Source of the DNA: Syncephalis fuscata
Taxonomy: Eukaryota; Zoopagomycota; Zoopagomycetes; Zoopagales; Piptocephalidaceae
DNA: 64,000 bases
Assembly (NCBI GenBank): GCA_025786725.1
Contig: JAHLTZ010000001.1
Span: 186,001-250,000 of the forward strand
Direction of reading: 5' to 3'
In this document: piece after piece, positions 38,484-49,614 of the stretch
How the letters are laid out: each line of letters begins with the position of its first letter
How positions within the stretch are numbered: the first letter of the stretch is position 1
The notes under the pieces: generated by a model
What the model saw: the letters and a program-made list of their open reading frames with translations, nothing else
Databases searched by the model: none
What the model was told of the DNA's origin: nothing
Made by a program: the position numbers and the translations under genes

Positions 38484-39491
38484 ATGAGTAAACATCTTAT
38501 TGCTATGACGCAGGAATCGCTGTCGATGCTTAAGCGCGAGAGCCAACACAGTAAGTATATACACTATTTATTATCTAGCTGGTTATCTATAACATTTATA
38601 ATATATATAGTGTGGGATATGGATGTGGTGAAGCGTGTGCCTGAACAGCTGCTATTTCAATTTAGCAATGAAGTAGACTTGAAGAACTGGATTGTAGGCA
38701 GCGATAAAGATATTGGCGGTGAGTTGTTTATTGATGGCAATATAGAGCAATTTCTGTTTATTTATCATGAAAACTAGGATATTCATCGGCAATGTTTGAC
38801 TGCACTAATGATGGTAAAGCACGATTCCATGGTAATATATCATTGCAATTGCCGGAAAAGCGTAAAGATTTTATTCGAAGTGGCTATGCGGCCATTAGAT
38901 CCAAGGTAGACTATTACGCGTATGCTATTCATTATAGCATTGCTAACTAATAGATTTACAACTGTATATTGTATAGGAAGCACGCCATACACTATTGGGA
39001 TCTGGTTTCTGGGATACAGGCATATTTCGCTTTCTAGCACTACGTGTACGAGGTGATCATCGTCGTTATATGGTTAATATACAAACCGATGGTATTATAA
39101 AGTCGGATCTTTTCCAACATCGGCTTTTTCTACGCCGACCTGGTCATTGGGAGAATATTATTGTAAGTAACTGTGTATATGTATATAGCTATTTAGTAAC
39201 AACAAATATTGAATCGACTAGATTGGTTTCCGTGATTTTACTCAAACAAATAATGGCCTTATTCTACCAGAACAAATGCAAATGCTACGTGAACGCGTAA
39301 GAACCATTGGATTCTCAGTTATGGATGGACAAGAAGGACCATTCTCATTGGAGATTGATTCAATTAGAATGATGAATACAGAAGATACAGATGGTGATGT
39401 CGATATTCAGCCAGATGTTTTAGATACATCAACAGACTATACTGCATCGACTAACAGTAATAATAGTAATAGTAATAGTAACCATTTGTAA
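38484..39491 (+). CDS. CIA30: CIA30 family, complex I intermediate-associated protein (NDUFAF1)
   Basis: Start at 38484 (SKHLIAMTQESLSML). About six exons follow. The CIA30 domain is clear: LLFQFSNEVDLKNWIVGSD, GGYSSAMFDCTNDGKARFHG, GYAAIRSK, DTGIFRFLALRVRGDHRRY, HRLFLRRPGHWENI, IGFRDFTQTNNG and RERVRTIGFSVMD. The tail is Asp/Asn/Ser-rich. Such proteins chaperone assembly of mitochondrial respiratory complex I, so the organism likely keeps complex I. No strong presequence is visible, which is a point to check. The gene follows Nog2 in the same direction with about 200 nt between them. Confidence 0.9.
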
Positions 39492-39793
39492 TCATTTGCG
39501 TATTAAAAATAAATCAATATACACATAAACACACATTATATAATAATAGAGCAATGTAGCAATATACTAGTAATTATCTCCATTGGTAAATGCCCGTATG
39601 TTTATTCACGGACTAGATCAAACAAATAAAAACCGTTGGAACCACCTCCATACAATTTTCCTTTTAACTTGATCCTACAAATAAGTAGTGTGTATCCATC
39701 GACAAGTGTGTTTATAGATGTTATAGATCAAGATCCATGAATCTACAACCCAAGACTGTGGTGAATGCAGAATGCAAGCATACACGCACGCAT

Positions 39794-40678
39794 TTAGGAC
39801 TCGAGGATATCACGGAGACGACGCACGGTACTGCGCACGGTAGCAGCAGCAGTCGTGCTAAATAACGACAACAAATAGAGTAGATGCATAATGTATAAGT
39901 ATCCTAACACTGGTAATTGTATAACAAACTACTTACGAGACAGTCCAGGCACCACCGGCCATGGTCTTGCGGCAGGCACGGCACTGCCAGATACCGACAG
40001 CTTGACGCTTCACGGCATCCTTACCGCAGAAAGTGCAGGTATAACGCGAGTGCTGCGTAATTTCCATCTTCTTGATCTGCTTACGCAACGACGAACCGTA
40101 ACGAGTACCGTACTTGCCGGTGATTCCGACCTTACGAGTGCGCTTGGCCTATTGACATACAATTTAAATACACGCGCCATTATCATTATTAGTTACTGAT
40201 ATATAATATTAATTATAACCAATCCATATAATCCATGTCTATACAGCACTATAATAGCGTATATCCACACTACACATATAGCCATTTATGTTATATGCTA
40301 TATACTTTACGTGATGCTATTAGCAATCAATATAAGTGCATATAAGCAATATTATAGTATCCATTCCATAGTAGCAATCTAGCTTGTAAATAGCCAATTA
40401 CTGGCCCATTGTAACGTAGAACAGGTAAAAGAGCGAGTATAACAAGTCGCTAGACTTATGCTCAATGTTTGACGTTTATCGTTGTCATTCTGTACTAAGC
40501 ACTAATACTTTCGCTCGCTTTCTCCTTCTCCGTCTTATTCTACCACAACTACTGCTATTACAATAAGCCCATGGCTAAATACATCAATCGATTGATACAC
40601 GGATGGATGGATGGATGGATGCATAGATGGATGGATGCATAGACATGGATGCTGGATGATTCATTCAGTATTTACCAT
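39794..40678 (-). CDS. RPL43: 60S ribosomal protein eL43 (L37a)
   Basis: Three exons. Exon 1 contributes only the ATG (40678-40676). A 527-nt intron follows (40675-40149), then exon 2 (40148-39937) and a last exon ending at TAA 39796-39794. The 92-residue product starts [18 protein letters not shown] and has the zinc ribbon CTFC...CRAC with [19 protein letters not shown], then [12 protein letters not shown]. The size and motifs match eL43 fully. A long first intron directly after the ATG is common in fungal ribosomal protein genes and can carry expression control; here it includes a pyrimidine-rich tract near 40510-40550 and ATGG repeats near 40605-40640. Confidence 0.95.
40600..40642. repeat. 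ATGG microsatellite in eL43 intron 1
   Basis: Tandem GATG/ATGG units interrupted by GCATAG, just inside the 5' end of the first eL43 intron. Confidence 0.8.
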
Positions 40679-41077
40679 GGCGTCGAGTTAATTCGGTATC
40701 TTCCAAACGCGTTGGGTAGAACGGGGAAGAGAAAGGAGAGGAGGATTCTCGCTTTTGGGTGGTGAGTGGTGCTCCGTATGTGGCATGCGAGTCATCCATC
40801 CCCATCACACTAATAAAACAGTTACCATTAATTACTACAATTGTTACAATTACTACAATTACTATTAATTAGCCATTTACTGGTTTTAATTGATATTACT
40901 ATTTAATTATTTTAATGAATTACTTTTATTGGTGGATGCAACAACAATAATAATCATAATAATAACAATAGCAATTATATTATTAACTAAATATCAAATA
41001 CTATAAAAGTATTGGTATTAGTAGTGGATTTTAGTAAAAATAGATAGTTAAATAGCTGAAATGAATAAAGAAAAGTA
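40679..41077. promoter_or_regulatory. eL43 promoter region / 3' flank of chitin synthase gene
   Basis: This 399-nt gap lies upstream of the eL43 start and downstream of the chitin synthase stop. The stretch next to eL43 is richer in G and C (about 40680-40800) and the remainder is AT-rich. No specific site can be named. Confidence 0.4.
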
Positions 41078-44000
41078 TTAACGTCGTCTTGGTGTCTCAG
41101 GACGTTCTCGTGGACCACGTGGGCCACCTACATTACTACTGCTGCTATTATGATGAAGTTGTTGCTGGAAACTTGTAGCGCTTGAGGTAGGGCCACCATT
41201 ATAGATGTCGGTACGGGCAATAGGCATGACCGGTGGTGTATATGGTGGTCGTGCTGATAAAGGATCATTGGCCGGTGTCGCTATCTCTGGTCTGGCTAAT
41301 GATGGATCGGCCATTGTACTATTACTGTTACCGTTACTATTGGTCATGGCCATTGGTGTAGGCATCTTTAATGCTTCAGAAGCATAGGCTAGCCAACTAG
41401 CTGTTGCTTCAGATACTACACTACCCGCTGCCGGTGCAGGTGTATACGGTGCCGATATCTGGGAATAGCCACCCTGCAATGGTGGTTGTGATTGCACTTG
41501 TAGTGGTGATGATGGCTGCTGTAAACCGGGTATCGTGGGTTCTGGCATCGATAGTATCGGTGATTTATTAGCCAGTGGATCCGTATAATTATTGCCGTAG
41601 GAACTACTGCCCGATGATGGTGTATGAGCATATTGGTTATATTTGGTTGATTGTAATGCTGGCTCATTCAATTCGGTAATCGTTGCTTGCTCACCACGTC
41701 CTTCAGCGACCCATTCATGCCAGCGTCTCATTGGAATGACGTCTGGATTAAATTCATCGGTTTTGCCACTACCATCACCATGGCCGTGTCCATCGGGACC
41801 GTCAACTTTACGGGTGGCACCCCACGAGAAGTCATCAAAGTGCCAGAAAGCATAGAGTGGCAATACAAGATTCCAAATAGGCATACCAAGTAAGAATACA
41901 CCCATCCACATGACATAAACACCTTTACGCGTGGTAACAAGTACTAGGAATGCTTGTAGCATAAGTGTGGCACACATAAATAGCAAGGGTAGACCGACAT
42001 CAGTACCGGCAATACCGGCGACAATAAGGGCCAGTAAGAATATAAATGCCGCCGGCAATACCACTGTACCAATCAATTCCATAAATATAATAAAATGCAT
42101 CGAACAGCAAAAGATGCCACACAGTTCCGGTACTAGAATAAGTTCAAATAAATTATGAATGGTCGAGTTAATCCATCGTCGTCGTTGTGAAAGCAGTACA
42201 CGGAATTCATCCGGTACAATGGTGCGACAAACGGCCTTTGGTACATAGATCATTTTACGCTTAGGAAAGGCTCTAAGCATAAGTGTTGTCAAGTAGCGAT
42301 CTTCACCGAGTAGCAATAAATTCTTCTTGTGTAATGTACTTGTATCGTTCGAGCTGTACATTTCTACAATATCCGGATTGGCCAATACAGGCACTGAATA
42401 GCCATCACATTTGGGTGCCTTAATACGATACATACAGAAACAACCGGGTAAACAAGTAACGCCGCCAAAGATCGATTCAAATGCTTTGCCTAAATGATGC
42501 GAAATGTAATACTCGTATACTTGAATCATAGTAACCCATGATTGGCGCTTATTAGCCACTCTTGTCTCGCCACATAGGCCCATGACAGTGGGATCGCGTT
42601 CCATGGCAGCTACCATATAGCTAAGAGCATCGGGCATAACAAGTGTATCTGCATCGACCATCAGTACCATGTCGTATTTATCAGGCGTAACACCAGTCAA
42701 TGCTCTAGTTTTTTCAATAGATCAAACTCGAGTGGTGACATACGTTCGTTGAATATAACTTTACGCATCCACTGCATTAGAATAAGCTGTGAGTCGCGTT
42801 TCCACGATTGCCTGCTTTAGCACCAGCAGCCCGTTCTTCAGTGTACCGCATTTAACAATAAGTAAATACGGTAAACGGATATCATCACAGGCATAATGAC
42901 CAATATAGACTTGTGCCATATTATGTTGTTTAACACCATCGCCAATGGCCGTGTAGGAACAAGGTGTTGGTGTGGGCGAATTCGCATCACGATCCATTAC
43001 TTTGATACACAGATCAGGTGTACTTGCTCCATTGCCGGCACCCGTAACATCACCGTCAGCAATAACGAATAATAGACGATGGTCATTTGAGTAGGTCGAT
43101 CGAGCAATGGAGTCAAATGTTGTACGCAATCCGGCTTCATCCTCGGAATAACAAGTAACGAGTACCATAACGTGGGATATCGTATCTGGTGATCGGGCCT
43201 TGGTTGATACTTTACCGAGTTTCCAGCCTAAGAACCAATCAAAAGCAATGGCTGCCACAAATTTGATAATTGTAATAACAATAAGAATAGTGGTAAGAGC
43301 AATTAATAGTAAATTACTCGCAAAACAGCCAATCGTGGTGCCATCAACACGTCCTACCATAAATTGTGCATCAAGACATGGTACAAGATCAATTAGCGTT
43401 TGGCTACGAGATATTTGACGTGATGCATCTCGACCAGCCATTTTACGTAGTTCTTCAGTGGCATCATTACCCAAATACGTTTGATTTGCGTTGAAATACG
43501 AGCTTAAATCATATACTCGTTGATTGTAGACAAGTAGACTTTTACTCTCTGTAATATTATCCCACGAAAAGGCTACGTATTGATCGGTTGCATAGCGCAT
43601 CAAATCTTGTTGAGATGCGCTACTTGTGTGACAGTGCAAGTATTCTGCCTTGCTAATTGATGGACGGGTCGTTTTTAATTGACAGTCATTTGCTGTGCTA
43701 CTGGTAGGCCAGCGTGAACAGCCTGACTGTTGTCGTTTAGGTGGGAAAAAGTCGCTGATATCATTGCCATAGAGTGGATCAATAACAGTAGCCAAATCTT
43801 TATCAGTTAAAGGTGTAATGGGTCGATGAAAGCCGTATTCAAAATAGTCGCCCAGATGGAAGAGACGACCACGTACTGTCATGTATCGCTGACCAATAGC
43901 TGCTTCTACGCCGTGTTTTGCCGCTACTTCAGCAGGGAATATAGGCACAATCTTTTGACAGGCCAGACCGGAAAAGCCAAACGTAAGAAATCCAAGTATG

Positions 44001-45547
44001 ACTGAAATACAAAGAATAATAAAACATAGAGCAACCTTCTCCCGCCATGCTTGTCGAACATTGGGTGCACGTAGTCCGCCAAAATGGTTCAAAGCTGCGT
44101 CAAAACAACAGGCTGTTATGCCTTGTGAAAACCATTCCCAAATGCCACGTTTCTCTGTGCCATTAGAAAGAAGTCGTGAGGCGGCTGCAGCGGCTAATCC
44201 ACGTGGATGTTGACGTAGATTCGTATAGGCCATTTGTGGATAATTAGCCTGAGCCTCTAGTGCACCACCTAGGCTGCCGGGTGAAGCGGAAAAGTTTGGC
44301 AAATTATTACGCTGACGTCGTGAGCGTAGACCAGTGCGTTTGGCTGTTGCTTTACGTGGTGCCCGTCCCATGGTGGCCCGTCCCTATATGCATTAATAGC
44401 GTTGTGTTAATTACTGGCTATTTTATTGCAGCTATTATTCAACTTACTGGTCCACTGGCTCTTGTACGATTACTAACAGCACTGCGCATCTCAGTGACCT
44501 GTGAGCCACTACCACCACTAATGGCCGATTTGACTGCACTGGGTGACGGTTTATTCGGCAAAGGCGGTGGTCTTGGCGAAGATGAAGCTGGCATGGCTGT
44601 TCCAGATACGGGCACTGTATTCGCTTCAGCTCTTTCTGGATAAGCGTTATTGCCACTGACCGATACAGCCGATCCAGCCACGCCATATCGTAATGTAATG
44701 CCTACATCTGAGGCATTTGTATGCTGATGTTCTGTCAATAAAGCAATTACTTCATCACATCCAGCTTCCCGTGCCAATACATAGGCTGTCTTGTCATTAC
44801 TGGTAGCCACTGATGCATCGGCACCATGATCAATTAGAACTTGCAAACGGCATATCTACCGGCATAAGCAGCCAACATTAATGCTGTCCAGCCATACTAT
44901 AAATAAATGAATAAACACATAGATTAATATCACAATTGTAAATAGCCCATCTCCATACCTGATCGGTTGTATTAAGCTCGGCTCCTTGTTCGATAAGATA
45001 CTGCACGACTGAAGCGTGGCCTTCATAACTCGCAAGCACCAAGGCTGTTTTGGCCGAGTTATCTCGATGATGTACATTGGCTTGCGCTAATTCAACTAGA
45101 ATTTCACATACAGATCGATGTCCATTATAGGCAGCAATCATAAGCGGTGTAATTTGCTCATTATTGCCTAAATCAACCTTGGCGCCCGCACGAACAAGTA
45201 CCTCAACTGATGAATGATTACCGGCTGCACTGGCTTGGTAGAGTGCTGATTCACCGTCATTATCTAATAGTTATAGCCATATCCATTAATATACCATACT
45301 ATAGCGTATATATAGTCGATTATAATGAATATTTACCTCGAAGATCAACATCTACATTACGCATATTGCAAAAGTATTGAACTACCTGGTCCGCACCCGG
45401 TGTTTGACAGGCCACCATTAATGGAGTACGGCCATCTCGATTACGAATAATATTAAGATCATAGGGCGACTTTTCCAATACATTTCGGATAAGGTCAACA
45501 TCATTGACTAGGATGGCATCAAATATGGTTGCCACCGGGTTGCTCAT
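41078..45547 (-). CDS. Ankyrin-repeat / class IV (Chs3-type) chitin synthase fusion
   Basis: Exons 45547-45337, 45263-44959 and 44896-44448 encode six ankyrin-like repeats ([81 protein letters not shown]) and a Pro/Ser linker. A 64-nt intron (GTAAGT...CATATAG) then leads in frame into exon 44383-41078, a full chitin synthase. That part has two N-terminal membrane helices, a cytochrome b5-like segment ([20 protein letters not shown]), [69 protein letters not shown] and C-terminal helices. Total is about 1,420 residues against about 1,000-1,200 for usual class IV enzymes. Frame breaks near 44846, 42841, 42800 and 42711 each look like one missing base in or next to a homopolymer; the last three cancel out. 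The enzyme makes cell-wall chitin from UDP-GlcNAc at the plasma membrane. Confidence 0.88.
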
Positions 45548-47746
45548 ATTAACAATGGCTGGTTAGGCCACAATATGAATAAATAGGCAAATAGATACGA
45601 CAGATAACTGTAAATACGATGAATAAGCTACATGTCATTATTTGAAGCCATACTTACCTAATAATAGTGTTGGTAATAGTAATAATGGTATTAATAATGG
45701 CGTAATATCGGCGTTAGATATAGGTAAACACAGTACTTTTGCCGATATAGACAGTTGAAAGACAAAAGTAGAAAATAAACAAGTGCCGCCGTATCAAGAC
45801 TGAATGCAATCGAGTTGAAAGATCAAGATGATGTTAACGAATTCAATAGTGCTCGTTCAGACGTAACAATAAGCAGTATTAATTCAGTAGAGTTTGAGGA
45901 TAATAGAGTTGAAGATAGTTATCAAACGCTAGAATAGTCCAGACACACGACAAATAGGCAGACACAGATAGACAGGCAAACAAATAAGCACAGGAAAGAG
46001 AAAGAAAGGCGTCGGTACAAACGAACAATAAAAAGAAAGAAGTAAGGCCAAGCGAGTAATAGTGTAATAAACGTAGTACCAGTCTATTAGTAACAGTAAT
46101 ACTAATAACAACTCCACTAATAACACCACTTCTAATAATGGTAATAGTAATAATAACAATAAAATAGTACGAATACCAATAAATCGGAGTTTTTCCCTCA
46201 CTGAAATGCAAATGTGGTGTGAGATGGATTGAAAAGAGAAAATGTGTATGAATCAATAAAATAATGCAGCCACTTGTTTGACAATCTGTACAAAATAATA
46301 TTACTTGTACAGAAAGTACAATAGAATGGATGGCTTATTGATTACAATTGATCAATTGATTTGTAAGTCAGGATGCTAAACAATAAGCGTCTCCAACCTA
46401 CTGAATTGCTGAATAAGCTTAAAGAAAAGAAATACACTATCAATGGTAGTGGCACCGATCAAGTACCTAAGCGACGTCTACTGGTAACTGAGTAAACGAT
46501 ATACGAGACAAAACACCGTAACAATACGTCGGTATGAGAAAGAAAGCCTGCTTAGTGATACTGGTCCCGGTTACTTTGCAACTACCTGTACTGCGCTCAC
46601 AAACTGGCCAGTATTGTAAACAAAGTAAACAGTAGTAGTAGTAGTAGTAGTAGTACTGACGATGGTGACAGTGGCAGTGACAAGAGTGATGAAATTTGAA
46701 CAAACACGATACTATACCTATGCTACTGTAGTGCCAAGTATATCAAATATACAACGTTGTAGTATTCTACAAAAGAAGAAATAAAACGGTACCGTATGCA
46801 ATAGAGAAATAAAGAACAGCGAGATCAATGATATGTTATGAGATGCGTAGTAGTATAGAGAGAGAGAGAGCGAGATGTACTTTTATCCATAGTGTAAGTA
46901 TTTTATTATTAACATGTCTATCTTTAGTCATTTTGATCCAATGATATACACGTGACTATGGCTATGGGTCTACAAGTGTAGTACACACCCACTCATTCGC
47001 CCTCACCTATGATTGGCATGGTTATACAGAAAGACGTTCTATTTAATAATATACATTTGATGTCTAATGTTAATTAGAATGGTTATCATAGTTAATATAG
47101 ATGGTAAATAAGTGAGGAGTGTAATCATCTACTAACACCATTCTACTATTTCATTCACTCACTCAACATTCTTGCCTCTCTTCACTCTATCCTTTTATTT
47201 TTATTCTTTAACAACCACTACCACTACTACCACTACTACTACCACGACTGACTACAAGCACCGCTGTTCCACGATCTATTGGACTCGGTGGCTTCGTTTT
47301 TCTAGTCAATAGTTTACTTGGTAACTTGCCTTTTACAAGTCACTGTCCCTTTGACTCTTTTTTCTTACTTTTTTACTTCTCATCTATCTATCTAGTTCAT
47401 TTTAACTGCTATATATCGAGTCTATTGCAACGACAAGCACCGTGTGCATATTAGTAGATATACGGTCTTTTTTGTTACTCCATCTCGATTTGTACTCGGC
47501 ATTGTTATTTTAGTAAATCTATTTTGCGTACGTATTAGTACGGATAGTAGACTGGCCCACGTCCAACATCATCTTGCGGGATATAAAATAGCAATCTACT
47601 ATTGTGGTGTAGGCGCGTCTTAGTCGTGGCTAGTTGAGGTCGTCTATACTAAACGGAGGGTCTACGGTTGACTGCCGTACGGTAAGTGACTATGACGTCT
47701 AATAATGGAATCTAACAGTGATGTGCGCGGTCTATAGTGATTCAAT
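45548..47746. promoter_or_regulatory. Divergent intergenic region between ankyrin-chitin synthase and Chs7 paralogue 2
   Basis: 2.2 kb without a supported gene. It includes an AGT microsatellite (about 46631-46655), a short GA run (about 46858-46872) and pyrimidine-rich stretches at 47150-47400 close to the Chs7 start. It must contain both promoters, so shared control of synthase and chaperone is possible. Confidence 0.5.
46631..46655. repeat. AGT microsatellite
   Basis: About eight tandem AGT units in the divergent intergenic region. Confidence 0.85.
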
Positions 47747-49027
47747 ATGCAGTTCGGCTCATTTGTCGATATTTGCAATACGGCCTCCTTAATGGTGTGC
47801 CCCGTATTGGGAAAGAAAGGAGGCACTGGCCTAGAGACTGACTGTTATCCTCGTAATGTGGATATTGGCGGTGTTTTACTCTTTCAATCGGGTAAGTGGT
47901 ACATTTATATTGATTATATCCTATTTATAGTAAAATACATTTAGCCACTCTGATTATTCATATTGTTGCTTTGGTTATGACATCCATTATGATTTACCAT
48001 ATTCGATCCAAATATACGGCGGTTGGTAAGTGGATATGTCTATTATTAATGCTGCCATTTATTTAATACTAAATGACCATGTCAATTAGGTCGTAAGGAA
48101 ATTCTTATTTTCTTTTACTTGTATATGGTCGTCAGTGTATTAGAACTGTTACTTAATTCAAATATTATTCAAATGTCATACAGTGTCTATCCAGTAGGTA
48201 ACAATTGACATTATTTATTATTTAATACTAATTATACACTACTATTGATTTAGTATTTCACGGCTATCCATGTTGGTTTAATGTGTGCCACCTTTTGGTG
48301 TCTACTACTTAATGGATTTGTAGGATTCCAATTTGCTGAGGATGGTACACCTTTATCGCTTTGGGTAAGTAGTTTACTTAACTATTATTAAATTATTAAT
48401 TGATTTTTTGTTTTACTAGTCTATTCGCATTTCTTCATTGGTTATTGCTATTATTACGGCATTTATTGCCATTGGTACATTCCAGGGTATTGCCGGTCTT
48501 GATCCAACAAATCCAATGGCTCTATGGATTATTTATTTTATTTTTAATGGAGCGGCTTTTGCTATCTATGTTATTCTACAAGTAATTCTAGTGATTAATA
48601 CACTTGATGACCGTTGGCCATTAGGTAAGTTGGAGATGGATGGTGTGCTAATGCTGGTTAATAATACTGATGGCAATGGCGATTAGGTGATATTATTTTC
48701 GGTTTGTTTTTCTTTGTTATTGGTCAGGTATTGGCTCTTGGTTTCTCAAATAATCTATGCAAAGCAACCAAGCATTATATTGATGGCGTGTTCTTTGGGG
48801 CCATCTGCACACTATTGGCCGTTATGATGGTCTACAAATACTGGGACTCTATCACAAAAGAAGATCTAGAATTCTCAGTTGGCGGTAAACAGAATACTTG
48901 GGAAGTCAAGGATAATTACGGTGACGATGAATTTGCCTATGGTGCACCACCCAACTATAATGGCTCTCCTTCTGACCCATATGCTTATCCAAAAACTGCC
49001 TCAGCCTATTATGATGATCGATTCTAA
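47747..49027 (+). CDS. CHS7: Chs7-family chitin synthase export chaperone, paralogue 2
   Basis: Exons 47747-47891, 47945-48025, 48090-48193, 48254-48364, 48420-48624 and 48687-49027 join in frame to about 328 residues. It opens [20 protein letters not shown], has seven hydrophobic helices, and carries DRWPLGDI and [12 protein letters not shown] with [12 protein letters not shown] as in paralogue 1. The C-terminal tail is short (ends SAYYDDRF) and lacks the poly-Pro and Tyr/Gly-rich extension of paralogue 1. Exons 2 and 3 have the same lengths (81 and 104 nt) in both genes. The gene is head to head with the ankyrin-chitin synthase gene, whose Chs3-type enzyme is the known client class of Chs7. 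Confidence 0.95.
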
Positions 49028-49614
49028 TGGTGTTCATTTAATAGCCATTTAATAAGAATAGTAATCATCATTATAATCATCATAATATTAATCATAATAA
49101 TTATAATACGTTAGTCGTAACAGTAACCAATCAGCATAACGATGAACAACATCACCGATTATGCAAAAAACTATTTTTTAAATATGCTAGCCATCGTATT
49201 GCTTTTCTATTTCTTTCTATTTCTTCTACAGTGGATGTCAACTGTGTTAATCCTCTTAAATAAAGCATCAAAATGGATTTGAGTGAAACTGACTTTTTGT
49301 CTGATCTGAGTTGAATTGTAAAAGCACCGATTTGTTTATGATACAAATACACGCGTCGACACACACACATACAAAATATCTATTGGAATCTGCTTTCTTT
49401 TACTGCTTGCTCCACTTGTCGTTGTTATAACTATATACTTTCTTTATTCGGCGTGACGTTCTTTTTGTTTATCCCTTCGTCTATCTACTATAACACGACA
49501 AATAAGGCTTGCTGGAGGCATTCTACATCTGATCGTAAGTCTAATCAACAAGTGTACGCTGGTGTTTATTTATTTATTTTTAATCGTTTATTTTCTTGCT
49601 GGCTATAGTGTAAT
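49028..49614. other. Intergenic region, promoter of Nup192
   Basis: AT-rich with CAT/AAT-rich runs at 49055-49110 and a pyrimidine-rich stretch at 49385-49500 before the Nup192 start. Nothing coding is supported. Confidence 0.45.

Noticed and set aside
42705-42850. Programmed ribosomal frameshifting as cause of the frame breaks
   Set aside because: The break sites share no slippery heptamer or common context; they share only adjacency to homopolymers, and three occur within about 130 bp.
44360-44400. Annotating ankyrin protein and chitin synthase as two genes, with the synthase starting at the ATG at 44371
   Set aside because: The frame is open upstream of that ATG up to a good acceptor, and the ankyrin exon ends at a good GTAAGT donor in matching phase; keeping them apart would leave the ankyrin frame running into intron sequence.
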